Below, one piece after another: positions 15,311 to 23,906 of a DNA stretch of 64,000 bases. A model generated the notes under the pieces. The model worked only from the letters and a program-made list of their open reading frames with translations. It had not been told where the DNA came from and searched no databases. The position numbers were made by a program, and so were the translations under genes. Origin of the DNA: Muribaculaceae bacterium Isolate-104 (HZI) (GTDB lineage Bacteria > Bacteroidota > Bacteroidia > Bacteroidales > Muribaculaceae); contig RIBJ01000036.1 of NCBI GenBank assembly GCA_003762715.1, positions 39,089 to 103,088 of the forward strand. Reading direction: 5' to 3'. Position 1 is the stretch's first letter, and each line of letters starts with the position of its first letter.

Positions 15311-16528
15311 ATGTTAAGGAAATATTTGGACCGTATAAAGCCGAACTTCGAAGAGGGTGGCAGACTACACTCCTTTCATTCGGTATTTGACGGCATAGAG
15401 ACATTTCTCTACACTCCGCGCACTACATCCGCGTCTGGCGTACACATCCACGACAGCCTTGATTCAAAACGAATAATGATAATAGTTGTACTGGCTCTTA
15501 TGCCGTGCCTGCTGTTTGGCATGTACAATACCGGCTATCAGAACTTCCTGGGGTCAGGGGCGGCTTCCTTCCCTTTACTGCCGATAATGGCTTACGGCTT
15601 TCTTGCAATACTGCCTAAAATCGCAGTGACATACGTTGTGGGGCTGGGCATAGAATTCATAGCAGCCCAGTGGCGCAAGGAAGAGATTCAGGAGGGTTTT
15701 CTGGTCACTGGCATACTTGTGCCGCTAATTTGTCCCATAGAGACACCTCTGTGGATGCTTGCCGTGGCAACCGCCTTTTCGGTGATATTCGTAAAAGAGG
15801 TGTTCGGCGGCACCGGCTACAACATTTTCAACGTGGCGCTGGTGACAAGAGCATTTTTGTTTTTCGCCTATCCGGCGAGCATGAGCGGTGACCGGGCATT
15901 CATTTCAGCATCTCCGATATGCGGAATAGGCGGCACTGTCAACTTTGCCGACGGTATCAGCGGGGCGACTCCTCTCGGGCAGATTGCCACACACAGCGGA
16001 GGCGCCCTACAGATACACAACATTGTAGGAGACCCGGTAAGCAACTGGGACGCGTTTTTAGGACTTATCCCCGGTTCTTTCGGAGAGACATCCACTCTGT
16101 GCATCCTAATCGGAGCAGCGTTGCTGCTTACAACCGGCATTGCCAGCTGGAGAATAATGCTTTCTGTTTTCGCGGGAGGTCTGCTTGCCGGATTTGTAGT
16201 GAATATGTTCGCTACTCCAACCTACCCGTCTTCTTATCTTATGCCATGGCAGCAACTCATTTACGGAGGCTTCGCTTTTGCCGCCGTGTTCATGGCTACC
16301 GACCCGGTGACGGCTGCGCGAACAGGTGCCGGAAAATATGTCTACGGACTGCTCGTCGGCATAATGGCAATAGTAATACGAGTGTACAACAACGGGTATC
16401 CTGAGGGCGCAATGCTCGCGGTGCTTCTGATGAACGCGTTCGCTCCGCTTATCGACTACTGTGTAGTTCAGACAAACATCAACCGCCGTGTCAACCGCCT
16501 CAAGACAAAAGCAGAGAAACAATCATGA
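15311..16528 (+). CDS. nqrB: Na+-translocating NADH:quinone reductase subunit B
   Basis: A 405-residue integral membrane subunit with about ten hydrophobic helices. The covalent-flavin motif DGISGATPLG is present, with T220 as the expected FMN-linked threonine. NqrB carries FMN and also riboflavin in characterised complexes and lies in the Na+ path. The stop codon overlaps the nqrC start (ATGA at 16525-16528), so translation is probably coupled. Confidence 0.97.
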   Translation: MLRKYLDRIKPNFEEGGRLHSFHSVFDGIETFLYTPRTTSASGVHIHDSLDSKRIMIIVVLALMPCLLFGMYNTGYQNFLGSGAASFPLLPIMAYGFLAILPKIAVTYVVGLGIEFIAAQWRKEEIQEGFLVTGILVPLICPIETPLWMLAVATAFSVIFVKEVFGGTGYNIFNVALVTRAFLFFAYPASMSGDRAFISASPICGIGGTVNFADGISGATPLGQIATHSGGALQIHNIVGDPVSNWDAFLGLIPGSFGETSTLCILIGAALLLTTGIASWRIMLSVFAGGLLAGFVVNMFATPTYPSSYLMPWQQLIYGGFAFAAVFMATDPVTAARTGAGKYVYGLLVGIMAIVIRVYNNGYPEGAMLAVLLMNAFAPLIDYCVVQTNINRRVNRLKTKAEKQS

Positions 16529-17229
16529 ACAAGCAAAGCAACACATACACCTTAATATATATATTGGTATTGGCAGCCGTTGTGGGCACAGCCCTTGCAT
16601 TCACGTCACTGAGCCTGCACGACCGACAACTTGAGAACGCGGACCTTGACAAAATGAGCCAGATTCTTGCCTCTGCCGGAATTGTACCTGAAAAGGGACA
16701 GGTTGCAGCCGATTTCAAAAAATACATCATTGCACAGGAGATAGTAGACTGCGACGGCAACCGTGTAGAGGGAGATGCATTCAATGTGGATGTCGCCGCC
16801 CAAAGCAAGCTGAATGACTGCGGGCGCCAGCTTCCTGTCTTTGTGTGCCGCCCTGATGACGGCTCGACAAAATACATCCTGCCGGTGTACGGCTCCGGTC
16901 TGTGGGGTCCGATATGGGGATATATAGCCATTGACTCGGACGGGACAACTGTATATGGCGCTTATTTCGCGCATCAGGGCGAGACACCCGGACTCGGCGC
17001 AGAAATTGTAAAGCCTGAGTTCAGAAACCAGTTTGAGGGCAAACGCCTCATCAAAAACGGGGTATTCATGCCTATAAGCGTTGTGAAAGCCGGTCAGAAA
17101 CCCTCAGGCAATGAAGATTATGTAGACGGTGTGAGCGGCGGCACCATAACCAGCAAGGGTGTCGGCACCATGCTTGACAACTGCCTGTCGCCTTACAAGT
17201 CATTTCTTAATCAACTAAGCAACAATTAA
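16525..17229 (+). CDS. nqrC: Na+-translocating NADH:quinone reductase subunit C
   Basis: A protein of 234 residues with one N-terminal membrane helix (~8-28) and a periplasmic FMN-binding domain. The flavinylation motif reads [10 protein letters not shown], making T207 the likely covalent FMN site; the usual SGAT is SGGT here. Attachment needs an ApbE-type flavin transferase, which is not encoded in this window. It overlaps nqrB by 4 bases, and nqrD follows after 4. Confidence 0.96.
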   Translation: MNKQSNTYTLIYILVLAAVVGTALAFTSLSLHDRQLENADLDKMSQILASAGIVPEKGQVAADFKKYIIAQEIVDCDGNRVEGDAFNVDVAAQSKLNDCGRQLPVFVCRPDDGSTKYILPVYGSGLWGPIWGYIAIDSDGTTVYGAYFAHQGETPGLGAEIVKPEFRNQFEGKRLIKNGVFMPISVVKAGQKPSGNEDYVDGVSGGTITSKGVGTMLDNCLSPYKSFLNQLSNN

Positions 17230-17233
17230 GACT

Positions 17234-17860
17234 ATGTCTGAAAAAATATCATTGAAGGGCGCTCTGTTCAATCCGCTCTCGAAAAACAATCCTGTAGTGG
17301 TGCAGGTGCTCGGCATCTGCTCCGTACTTGCTGTCACAGCCAAACTTGAACCGGCGATTGTGATGGGAATCTCCGTAATAGCGGTGCTGGCGTTTTCAAA
17401 TGTCATAATATCGCTGATACGCAACACCATACCCACAAACATCCGAATAATAGTGCAACTTGTGGTCGTTGCCGGTCTAGTTGTTATAGTCGACCAGCTG
17501 CTAAAAGCATACGCTTACGATGTAAGCAAGCAGCTGTCGGTTTTCATAGGGCTTATCATAACCAACTGCATACTTATGGGTCGCCTTGAGGCTTTCGCAA
17601 TGGCAAACAAGCCTCTACCTTCGTTTCTTGACGGCATTGGCAACGGACTTGGCTATACCGTCATTCTCGTTATAGTAGGCTTTTTCAGAGAGCTGCTCGG
17701 AAGCGGCACATTACTCGGCTATCAGGTAGTGCCTGACAGTTTTTATGAAGCGGGCTATGTCAACAACGGTCTTATGATACTTCCGCCAATGGCTCTAATC
17801 ATTGTGGCTTGCATTATATGGGTTCAGAGAGCCCGCAACAAGGATTTGCAGGAGCCTTGA
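17234..17860 (+). CDS. nqrD: Na+-translocating NADH:quinone reductase subunit D
   Basis: A 208-residue membrane subunit with six hydrophobic segments, homologous to RnfE and paired with NqrE in the membrane core. Family marks include [33 protein letters not shown] and the DGIGNGLGY motif. NqrD and NqrE together hold an iron centre between membrane halves in characterised complexes, using cysteines like that in TNCILMGR. Confidence 0.96.
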   Translation: MSEKISLKGALFNPLSKNNPVVVQVLGICSVLAVTAKLEPAIVMGISVIAVLAFSNVIISLIRNTIPTNIRIIVQLVVVAGLVVIVDQLLKAYAYDVSKQLSVFIGLIITNCILMGRLEAFAMANKPLPSFLDGIGNGLGYTVILVIVGFFRELLGSGTLLGYQVVPDSFYEAGYVNNGLMILPPMALIIVACIIWVQRARNKDLQEP

Positions 17861-17882
17861 CAATAACGGCAAAATTACAGAT

Positions 17883-18500
17883 ATGGAAAACTTAAACATA
17901 TTTATCAGGTCGATTTTTGTCGACAACATGATTTTCGCCTACTTTCTCGGCATGTGCTCTTTCCTGGCTGTGTCCAAGAACGTCAAAACGGCATTCGGGC
18001 TTGGCGTAGCGGTGACTTTCATGTTAGTAATTACTCTTCCGACTAACTATCTTCTTGAAACATACGTTCTGAAGGCGGGAGCGCTCTCATGGCTCGGAGC
18101 GGAATTCGCGGACGTAGACCTGAGCTTCCTGTCGCTTATAATGTTCATTGCGGTCATAGCATCCATGACCCAGCTCGTTGAAATGGCAGTGGAAAAGTTC
18201 AGCCCGGCGCTATACTCTTCGCTCGGCATCTTTTTGCCGCTTATAGCTGTAAACTGTGCTATTCTCGGAGGCTCCCTGTTCATGCAGCAGAGAGAGTTCG
18301 GCAGTGTATGGACAGCAGTATGCGCCGGCGGGGGCTGGGGATTAGGCTGGCTCCTGGCAATAGTTGCCATCGCTGCCATTCGCGAACGCGTGGCCGGATA
18401 TTCAAAAGTACCCGCGCCTTTGCGCGGCACAGGAATAACATTCATAATCACTGCGCTTATGGGCATAGCATTCATGAGTTTCTTAGGAATAAAAATCTGA
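17883..18500 (+). CDS. nqrE: Na+-translocating NADH:quinone reductase subunit E
   Basis: A 205-residue membrane subunit. The ATG at 17883 (MENLNIFIRSIFVDNMIFAY) matches the family start; the frame is open further upstream but would overlap nqrD. It has six hydrophobic helices with inverted topology to NqrD. The conserved cysteine segments are LGMCSFLAVSKNV and LIAVNCAILGGSLF, the expected iron ligands shared with NqrD. It lies 22 bases after nqrD and 4 before nqrF. Confidence 0.96.
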   Translation: MENLNIFIRSIFVDNMIFAYFLGMCSFLAVSKNVKTAFGLGVAVTFMLVITLPTNYLLETYVLKAGALSWLGAEFADVDLSFLSLIMFIAVIASMTQLVEMAVEKFSPALYSSLGIFLPLIAVNCAILGGSLFMQQREFGSVWTAVCAGGGWGLGWLLAIVAIAAIRERVAGYSKVPAPLRGTGITFIITALMGIAFMSFLGIKI

Positions 18501-18504
18501 AAAG

Positions 18505-19812
18505 ATGACAACGATAAACAGCATGCCGGTACTGAGTGCAGCCGGCAACCTGACTATAATTGCCGGAGTAACCGTTTTTCTCGCAGTGACAGTTGTTCTT
18601 GTGCTTATACTTCTTGTGGCTAAGCGCTACCTTGTCCATTCCGGCAAAGTGCGTATCGTCATAAACAACGACCGCGAAGTCGAGGCTGATTCCGGCAAAC
18701 CGCTGTTGAGCACACTTGCCGACCAGAATATTTTCCTGCCGTCGGCATGCGGAGGCAAAGGCAGTTGCGGGCAGTGCAAGGTACAGGTTTTCGACGGTGG
18801 CGGAGACATTCTTCCTACCGAGACAGTGCATTTTTCGCGCAAACAGGTTCAGGACCACTGGCGCCTTGCCTGCCAGGTGAAGGTAAAGGAAGACATGAAG
18901 ATAGGGGTACCCGCCTCTGTGCTTGACATAAAGGAATGGGAATGTGAGGTGATTTCAAACAGAAATGTCGCTACATTCATAAAAGAGTTCATTGTAGCCC
19001 TTCCTCCCGGACAGCACATGGACTTCATTCCCGGCTCATACGCGCAAATCAAGATTCCGCCTTACGAAATGAGCTATGACAAAGACATTGACAAGTCGCT
19101 GATAGGACCGGAGTACCTGCCCGCATGGGAAAAATTCGGACTGTTTTCTCTCAAATGCAAAAACACCGAAACTACGGTGCGAGCCTACTCAATGGCAAAT
19201 TATCCTGCCGAAGGCGATCGCATAATGCTGACCGTAAGAATTGCCACACCGCCGATGAAGCCGAAGCCGGAGGTGGGATTTATGGATGTAATGCCCGGCA
19301 TCGCCTCAAGCTACATTTTCACGCTAAAACCCGGTGACAAAGTGGTTATGAGCGGCCCTTACGGCGACTTCCACCCGATATTCGACAGCAAGAAAGAGAT
19401 GATGTGGATTGGGGGCGGCGCAGGTATGGCTCCGCTAAGAGCGCAGATAATGCACATGACCAAGACTCTGAAAACCACAGACAGAATAATGAACTATTTC
19501 TATGGCGCACGGGCGCTTAACGAGGTGTTTTATCTTGATTATTTTCTACAGCTCGAAAAAGAGTTTCCCAACTTCAGGTTTCATCTTGCCCTTGACCGCC
19601 CCGACCCTGCCGCAGACGAAGCGGGCGTAAAATACACCCCCGGATTCGTCCATCAGGTCATATACAACACCTATCTCAAGAATCATGAGAACCCCGAGGA
19701 CATAGAGTACTACATGTGCGGACCCGGACCAATGAGCAAGGCGGTGGAAACAATGCTTGACAGCCTCGGCGTGGACCCGGAAAGCATACACTACGACAAT
19801 TTCGGCGGTTGA
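18505..19812 (+). CDS. nqrF: Na+-translocating NADH:quinone reductase subunit F
   Basis: The 435-residue electron entry subunit, which oxidises NADH. It has one N-terminal membrane helix (~15-38), then a 2Fe-2S ferredoxin domain with C82, C88, C91 and C123, then a ferredoxin reductase domain with FAD motif RAYSMANY and NADH-binding MWIGGGAGMAPLRAQ, ending YYMCGPGPMSKAVETML. It is the last gene of the complete nqr operon. Its stop codon abuts the stop codon of tatD on the other strand with no spacer. Confidence 0.97.
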   Translation: MTTINSMPVLSAAGNLTIIAGVTVFLAVTVVLVLILLVAKRYLVHSGKVRIVINNDREVEADSGKPLLSTLADQNIFLPSACGGKGSCGQCKVQVFDGGGDILPTETVHFSRKQVQDHWRLACQVKVKEDMKIGVPASVLDIKEWECEVISNRNVATFIKEFIVALPPGQHMDFIPGSYAQIKIPPYEMSYDKDIDKSLIGPEYLPAWEKFGLFSLKCKNTETTVRAYSMANYPAEGDRIMLTVRIATPPMKPKPEVGFMDVMPGIASSYIFTLKPGDKVVMSGPYGDFHPIFDSKKEMMWIGGGAGMAPLRAQIMHMTKTLKTTDRIMNYFYGARALNEVFYLDYFLQLEKEFPNFRFHLALDRPDPAADEAGVKYTPGFVHQVIYNTYLKNHENPEDIEYYMCGPGPMSKAVETMLDSLGVDPESIHYDNFGG

Positions 19813-20598
19813 TTACCCGATTTTGATTTTGTCGAAAAGACTGAACGCGTTGGCAGATGTTTTGTCTGCCAGCGCTTCTGTTTTTAACCCTAACGACTGC
19901 GCTACGACAGCTGCCGTATGGACTATATACGCACTCTCGTTGCGCTTGCCGCGCATGGGAACCGGCGCAAGATAAGGTGAATCGGTTTCAAGAATCACCC
20001 TGTCTGCCGTTATAGAAGGCATTACTTTTGCGAGGGACGAGTTTTTGAAAGTGACAATGCCATTTATTCCGAAATAGAAATCCCCTGCCCTGTTTCTGAT
20101 TTTTTCGACATCTGCCTCACTGCCGCCAAAGCTGTGAAACACACCGCGAACACCTTTGCGCCCTTCAAGCGCCTCAAGAGTCTGGTCAAGAGCTTCGCGG
20201 CAATGGATAATAACCGGCAAAGAATGTCTGAGCGCCAATGCAAGCTGAGCGTCAAACACCTGCATCTGTTTTGCCTCAAAAGTCTTATCCCAGTACAAAT
20301 CCATACCGATTTCTCCGACAGCCACCCAGTCGGTCAAAGAGCTGTTAAACGCGTCCATAACTGCGGCATACACCTCGTCCGCATCCTCTCCCACTTCGGT
20401 CGGGTGCAGCCCCATCGCCATTGATGTGACATCCGGGAACTCGCTGTGCAGACGAGCCATGCGCTCGATACTGTCAATGCCCACATTAGGAAAAATCATG
20501 TGAATTACCCCGGCATCAATTGCCCGCCTTACAGCATCGCCCGGTGTCGGCTCAAACTCATCAAGGTACAGGTGAGTATGTGTGTCTACCAGCTTCAT
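19813..20598 (-). CDS. tatD: TatD family metal-dependent hydrolase
   Basis: A protein of 261 residues with a TIM-barrel amidohydrolase fold. Metal-binding motifs seen are DTHTHLYLDEF near the N-terminus, VGEIGMDLYWD (Glu, ~residue 95), PVIIHCREA, VFHSFGG and ETDSPYLAPVPMRGKRNES near the C-terminus. TatD family members act as 3'-5' DNases or deoxyribonucleases in DNA repair and turnover. It overlaps the polyprenyl synthase stop by four bases, and ends stop-to-stop against nqrF. Confidence 0.94.
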   Translation of the reverse strand: MKLVDTHTHLYLDEFEPTPGDAVRRAIDAGVIHMIFPNVGIDSIERMARLHSEFPDVTSMAMGLHPTEVGEDADEVYAAVMDAFNSSLTDWVAVGEIGMDLYWDKTFEAKQMQVFDAQLALALRHSLPVIIHCREALDQTLEALEGRKGVRGVFHSFGGSEADVEKIRNRAGDFYFGINGIVTFKNSSLAKVMPSITADRVILETDSPYLAPVPMRGKRNESAYIVHTAAVVAQSLGLKTEALADKTSANAFSLFDKIKIG

Positions 20599-21560
20599 TT
20601 GTCTCGGTTTACAGAATTGAGAGCCAGGTCTTCGAAAAATTTCCGTGGCACGGCTGAAAGCTGGGCATCATCCAGACACTTCACCGCCTCTGCCGCATAG
20701 CGCAATTCAAGAGCGCGGCAACGCTCCGACAGTCCAAGCCGGTCATAGACCTCCCTCACCGTCGCGATTTTCTTTTCGGGAGCCATCTCTTTGCCGAGCA
20801 CCCCGGCTATAATGCCGTCACAATCCTCTGAAATGGCATTTATAAGCAGCCAGGTTTTCTTTTCATTCAGAATGTCGCCCCCGACGGGCTTTCCAAACGT
20901 CTCAGGCTTGCCGTAGGTGTCCAGCCAGTCATCCTTCAGCTGGAACGACAATCCGAGTTTTTCGCCATATGCGTACATGGCTTTTACCACTCCCGGCACG
21001 GCACCCGCCATAATGGCTCCGAGACCACACGCACAGCCAAGCAAAACAGATGTCTTAAGACGAATCATTTCCATATACTCGTCTATGCTTACATCGTTGC
21101 GGCTTTCAAAATCCATGTCATACTGCTGCCCCTCGTACACCTCCATTGCAGTAGTGTTGAACATATGCAGTACCGGGCGCAGTGTAGAGGTGTCGCAATC
21201 CTTTACGGCGAGTTGTGTTGCGAGTGTCAGCATGGCGTCTCCGCTTAGAATAGCCGTACTCTCATTGTACTTCTTGTGCACAGACGGGCGACCGCGACGC
21301 ACATCAGCCTTGTCCATGACATCATCGTGAAGCAAAGTGAAGTTATGGAACATCTCAACTGCAAGCGCCTGATTCATCGCCACCTCACAGTTGCCGGCAA
21401 TAGCATCAGCCACCGCAAGCGCAAGAACCGGACGAAGGCGCTTGCCACCTGCCTCAAGAGCGTATCTTATGGGAGCATACAGCCCGAGAGGCGATTTGTC
21501 GAGATTGAGTTTCGCAATCTCATTTTCAATTATCTGCGCATATTGTTGTATCGTTTTCAT
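20595..21560 (-). CDS. Polyprenyl (isoprenyl) diphosphate synthase
   Basis: A trans-isoprenyl diphosphate synthase of 321 residues, condensing isopentenyl diphosphate with allylic diphosphates in quinone, carotenoid or lipid-carrier precursor supply. The first Asp-rich motif is LLHDDVMDKADVRRGRPSVH and the second is QLKDDWLDTYGK. GGKRLRPVLALA near residue 34 is typical. Bulky residues before the first motif normally set chain length, but I cannot call the product length from sequence. Its first 35 bases overlap the end of the upstream lipoprotein gene. Confidence 0.9.
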   Translation of the reverse strand: MKTIQQYAQIIENEIAKLNLDKSPLGLYAPIRYALEAGGKRLRPVLALAVADAIAGNCEVAMNQALAVEMFHNFTLLHDDVMDKADVRRGRPSVHKKYNESTAILSGDAMLTLATQLAVKDCDTSTLRPVLHMFNTTAMEVYEGQQYDMDFESRNDVSIDEYMEMIRLKTSVLLGCACGLGAIMAGAVPGVVKAMYAYGEKLGLSFQLKDDWLDTYGKPETFGKPVGGDILNEKKTWLLINAISEDCDGIIAGVLGKEMAPEKKIATVREVYDRLGLSERCRALELRYAAEAVKCLDDAQLSAVPRKFFEDLALNSVNRDK

Positions 21561-22053
21561 TTCTCAGTCTGTTATATATCGATTTATATTTTTCATATGA
21601 CTCTCTGAACGATTGAAGCGCCGCAGGGTTTCCGGCAAGAACACTGTCAACCTTTAGCGCTAGAGGATGCCGGCTCGGACTCCGCGCAAGACTCGCGCCT
21701 ATTTTATCGGGAGTGTTGAGCACAAGCAGCACATGAGCCTGCTTTGCAATGTCCAGCCGGGAGGTCTGCCCGTCAAAATATGTTACAAACCGTGCCGAAC
21801 TGTCGGCGGCTCCGATACTGTCATAGTTATACAGAACCTTGGCAACGAGCCTGCAGGCAAATGCACGCGACGATGTATCAGCCTCCTGAAGCCAGTCCAG
21901 CAGCAGAGTAGCTGCCTCTTCGGGACTATTGTCAAGCACAATCCGCTCGGCAGCCGCCTCCGGTGGCAACTCCGTATTTATCACTCTGTGGGCGGGGGCG
22001 CATGACCATAGCGACGCTATCACCGCTACCGATATTTTTATAAGGCAACGCAT
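21526..22053 (-). CDS. Hypothetical lipoprotein
   Basis: A protein of 175 residues from the ATG at 22053. The signal MRCLIKISVAVIASLWSC ends in a lipobox-like cysteine, so I infer a membrane-anchored lipoprotein. The rest is mainly helical and charged (SPEEAATLLLDWLQEADTS, AKQAHVLLVLNTPDKIG), somewhat like a short tetratricopeptide-type helical protein, but I do not recognise a family. It begins a unit with the polyprenyl synthase (35-base overlap) and tatD. Its start lies just 7 bases from a -7 box, so the message may be leaderless. Confidence 0.7.
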   Translation of the reverse strand: MRCLIKISVAVIASLWSCAPAHRVINTELPPEAAAERIVLDNSPEEAATLLLDWLQEADTSSRAFACRLVAKVLYNYDSIGAADSSARFVTYFDGQTSRLDIAKQAHVLLVLNTPDKIGASLARSPSRHPLALKVDSVLAGNPAALQSFRESYEKYKSIYNRLRNENDTTICADN

Positions 22054-22059
22054 ATTCTG

Positions 22060-22077
22060 CAAAGTTAGCTAATTTTG
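22060..22077. promoter_or_regulatory. Back-to-back -7 boxes for divergent genes
   Basis: TAACTTTG on the minus strand (22067-22060) serves the lipoprotein gene. TAATTTTG on the plus strand (22070-22077) serves the DUF4250 gene. Only two bases separate them. Neither has an obvious -33 TTTG at normal distance. Confidence 0.55.
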
Positions 22078-22102
22078 CACCAATAATATAATAACAACAC
22101 CA

Positions 22103-22294
22103 ATGGAAAATAATTTCAACAGTCTGCCCGCCGACGCAGCCATGCTGCTCAGCTTTATAAACATGAAACTGCGCGACAACTACTCATCACTTGAAGAATT
22201 GTGTGATGACATGAATTTCGATATAGATGATTTCATTGGCTATATGGCTGAAAAAGGATGGGAATATAACCCCGATGCAAAAAAATTCTGGTAG
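22103..22294 (+). CDS. DUF4250 small protein
   Basis: A short acidic protein of 63 residues. It matches the DUF4250 pattern as I remember it: LPADAAMLLSFINMKLRDNYSSLEELCDDMNF and a C-terminal GWEYNPDAKKFW. It has no signal peptide or membrane segment, so it is probably cytoplasmic. The middle (SLEELCDDMNFDIDDFIGYM) looks like a helix-turn-helix-like fold, which would be compatible with a small DNA-binding or adaptor role, but the function is unknown. It has its own -7 box about 26 bases upstream. Confidence 0.85.
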   Translation: MENNFNSLPADAAMLLSFINMKLRDNYSSLEELCDDMNFDIDDFIGYMAEKGWEYNPDAKKFW

Positions 22295-22375
22295 GATTGT
22301 AACCGGACACATGTGCTGATACGTCTAATAATCACAAAAACCAAAATTGAGACGATTACAACAACAGAATTCAAC

Positions 22376-23005
22376 ATGGGAACAAAATTTTTATTCAAAG
22401 TCATTCTTCTGGCGCTGATAACAACAATAGGCATAAGCGCCTGCTCAAGTTCTTCCTCAAAAAAAGAGCTGGAAATTTCAGACTTCGACCGCGAACGGAT
22501 AGCAGATGTCGTGCGCGCTGAAATCGCAGCAACCCCATCAATAGATTCACTTGCCAACACTCCGCTGATTGTAGCCCCTTCAATAGAAGTAAACGGCCGG
22601 TCTTCAATGACGGCGCTCAGGATTGTGGCGCTGACAGTACCGTTTGGATTTGTGATAGTCATAGTATGGATGCTGCTGAATTTTAAAAACCAGAATCTTA
22701 TTGCCAAATACAAAGTTATAGAGTTGTCGATAAACAACAGAGAAAAACTACCGGAAGTATTCTACACAGGAGCCAAAGCTACACGAGACGCCTTAAACCG
22801 TCGCCGCCTGTTTAACGGCATGATATGGATGGCGTTCGGAATAACAGGTATGGTATTTTTTCTGTCCATCAATAACTCCGACACCAATCCAGGATTTGCA
22901 ATCAGTCTGTTGCCCACACTCATAGGCGTAGCCAAAATTATATGCTACTATATAGACAACAAAGCACAGAACAAGTCCAACGCTGACACTGACGAAAACG
23001 CATAA
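22376..23005 (+). CDS. DUF6249-like membrane protein upstream of a sigma factor
   Basis: A protein of 209 residues from the ATG at 22376. The frame is open 21 codons earlier, but that segment has no signal. The N-terminus is a lipoprotein-like signal (LLALITTIGISACSSSSSKK). An ~60-residue exposed segment follows, then a membrane helix at ~86-106 (ALRIVALTVPFGFVIVIVWML), a ~45-residue loop with KLPEVFYTGAK, and two more hydrophobic segments. This resembles the DUF6249 family. It is 11 bases upstream of the sigma factor, so it is probably co-expressed with it. Confidence 0.7.
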   Translation: MGTKFLFKVILLALITTIGISACSSSSSKKELEISDFDRERIADVVRAEIAATPSIDSLANTPLIVAPSIEVNGRSSMTALRIVALTVPFGFVIVIVWMLLNFKNQNLIAKYKVIELSINNREKLPEVFYTGAKATRDALNRRRLFNGMIWMAFGITGMVFFLSINNSDTNPGFAISLLPTLIGVAKIICYYIDNKAQNKSNADTDENA

Positions 23006-23016
23006 TCTGCGTATTG

Positions 23017-23568
23017 ATGCTCGGTAAGTTAGAGGAAATATCATTGATTGCCAGATGCGTGGCGGCTGACGACCGCCATGCTTTCGGCAGGCTGGTGGAG
23101 GAATATCAGGATGCTCTTCGCCGCTTCATCTACAACCTTTGCGGCGGAGATGCGGCTATGACAGACGACATTGCCCAGGAAACATTCTTGAAAGCATACA
23201 CATCCATACGTTCTTTCAAGGGCATTTCCCGGTTCAAGACCTGGCTCTACACCATAGCCTACAGAGAATTCATCGACTGGCGACGCTCAAAAGGCGGCTA
23301 CAGCGATGACCTTGAGCTTGCCGCCAATATTTCGGACAACACCCCGAACCCGGAGCATTCCACAGAAGCCGCCCATGATATATCTGTAGCTCTATCGGCT
23401 CTTAATGAAACAGAAAAAAGTCTTGTTCTATTGTTTTACATGGAAGACCTACCCATAAAGAAAATTTCAGATATTACCGGCATACCTCAAGGTACTGTAA
23501 AAGTGTATCTTGCCCGGTCCAGAACAAAAATGGCAAAAATACTTGAAACAGATGAAAGCAACCGATAA
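23017..23568 (+). CDS. RNA polymerase sigma factor, ECF type
   Basis: A protein of 183 residues from the ATG at 23017; a TTG one codon earlier is possible. Sigma region 2 is seen at ~20-90 (FGRLVEEYQDALRRFIYNL, DDIAQETFLKAYTSIRSFKG, RFKTWLYTIAYREFIDWRR). Region 4 at ~120-175 contains a helix-turn-helix (EDLPIKKISDITGIPQGTVKVYLARSRTKM). There is no region 3, as in extracytoplasmic-function sigma factors. The last 17 bases overlap the next gene, a small membrane protein, which fits a sigma/regulator pair. Confidence 0.93.
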   Translation: MLGKLEEISLIARCVAADDRHAFGRLVEEYQDALRRFIYNLCGGDAAMTDDIAQETFLKAYTSIRSFKGISRFKTWLYTIAYREFIDWRRSKGGYSDDLELAANISDNTPNPEHSTEAAHDISVALSALNETEKSLVLLFYMEDLPIKKISDITGIPQGTVKVYLARSRTKMAKILETDESNR

Positions 23569-23890
23569 CAACTCCGAAACCAGACTCAGACATTTGATTC
23601 AGACCGGCGCGCCCTCTGCGCCTGTATCGCCCTGGTTTACACAAAAAGTTCTTAACCGACTGCCCGACAAGCAAAAGCGCATTGCCGCAAGAATCGAAAC
23701 ATGGACTTGCGCTATAGCTGCTGTTGTCACAGCAGTGTTCGGCATCAAGTACGTTATGACTACGATGTCGGCTCCGGTAATCACTGTAGGTCAAATACTG
23801 ATATACCTCACTTATATAAGCATATTCGGCGCTCTTATCGCAAATATGGCTATTCCTGCCATTACAAGCAGAGCAAGGCGCAATCTGTAA
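23552..23890 (+). CDS. Small two-helix membrane protein, possible anti-sigma partner
   Basis: A protein of 112 residues from the ATG at 23552, overlapping the sigma gene by 17 bases. The N-terminal ~45 residues are polar (ETRLRHLIQTGAPSAPVSPWFTQKVLNRL), followed by two hydrophobic segments (TWTCAIAAVVTAVFGIKYVM and the GQILIYLTYISIFGALIANM stretch) and a basic tail. A cytoplasmic N-terminal helix attached to membrane helices is the general layout of small anti-sigma factors, but I see no zinc-binding HxxxCxxC motif. The role is therefore inferred from position only. Confidence 0.7.
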   Translation: MKATDNNSETRLRHLIQTGAPSAPVSPWFTQKVLNRLPDKQKRIAARIETWTCAIAAVVTAVFGIKYVMTTMSAPVITVGQILIYLTYISIFGALIANMAIPAITSRARRNL

Positions 23891-23906
23891 CACGCCTTCG
23901 CTTGCC

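Noticed and set aside
13951..19812. Rnf complex instead of Nqr
   Set aside because: The first gene lacks RnfC 4Fe-4S motifs, the last has the NqrF 2Fe-2S plus FAD/NADH layout, and no RnfB is present.
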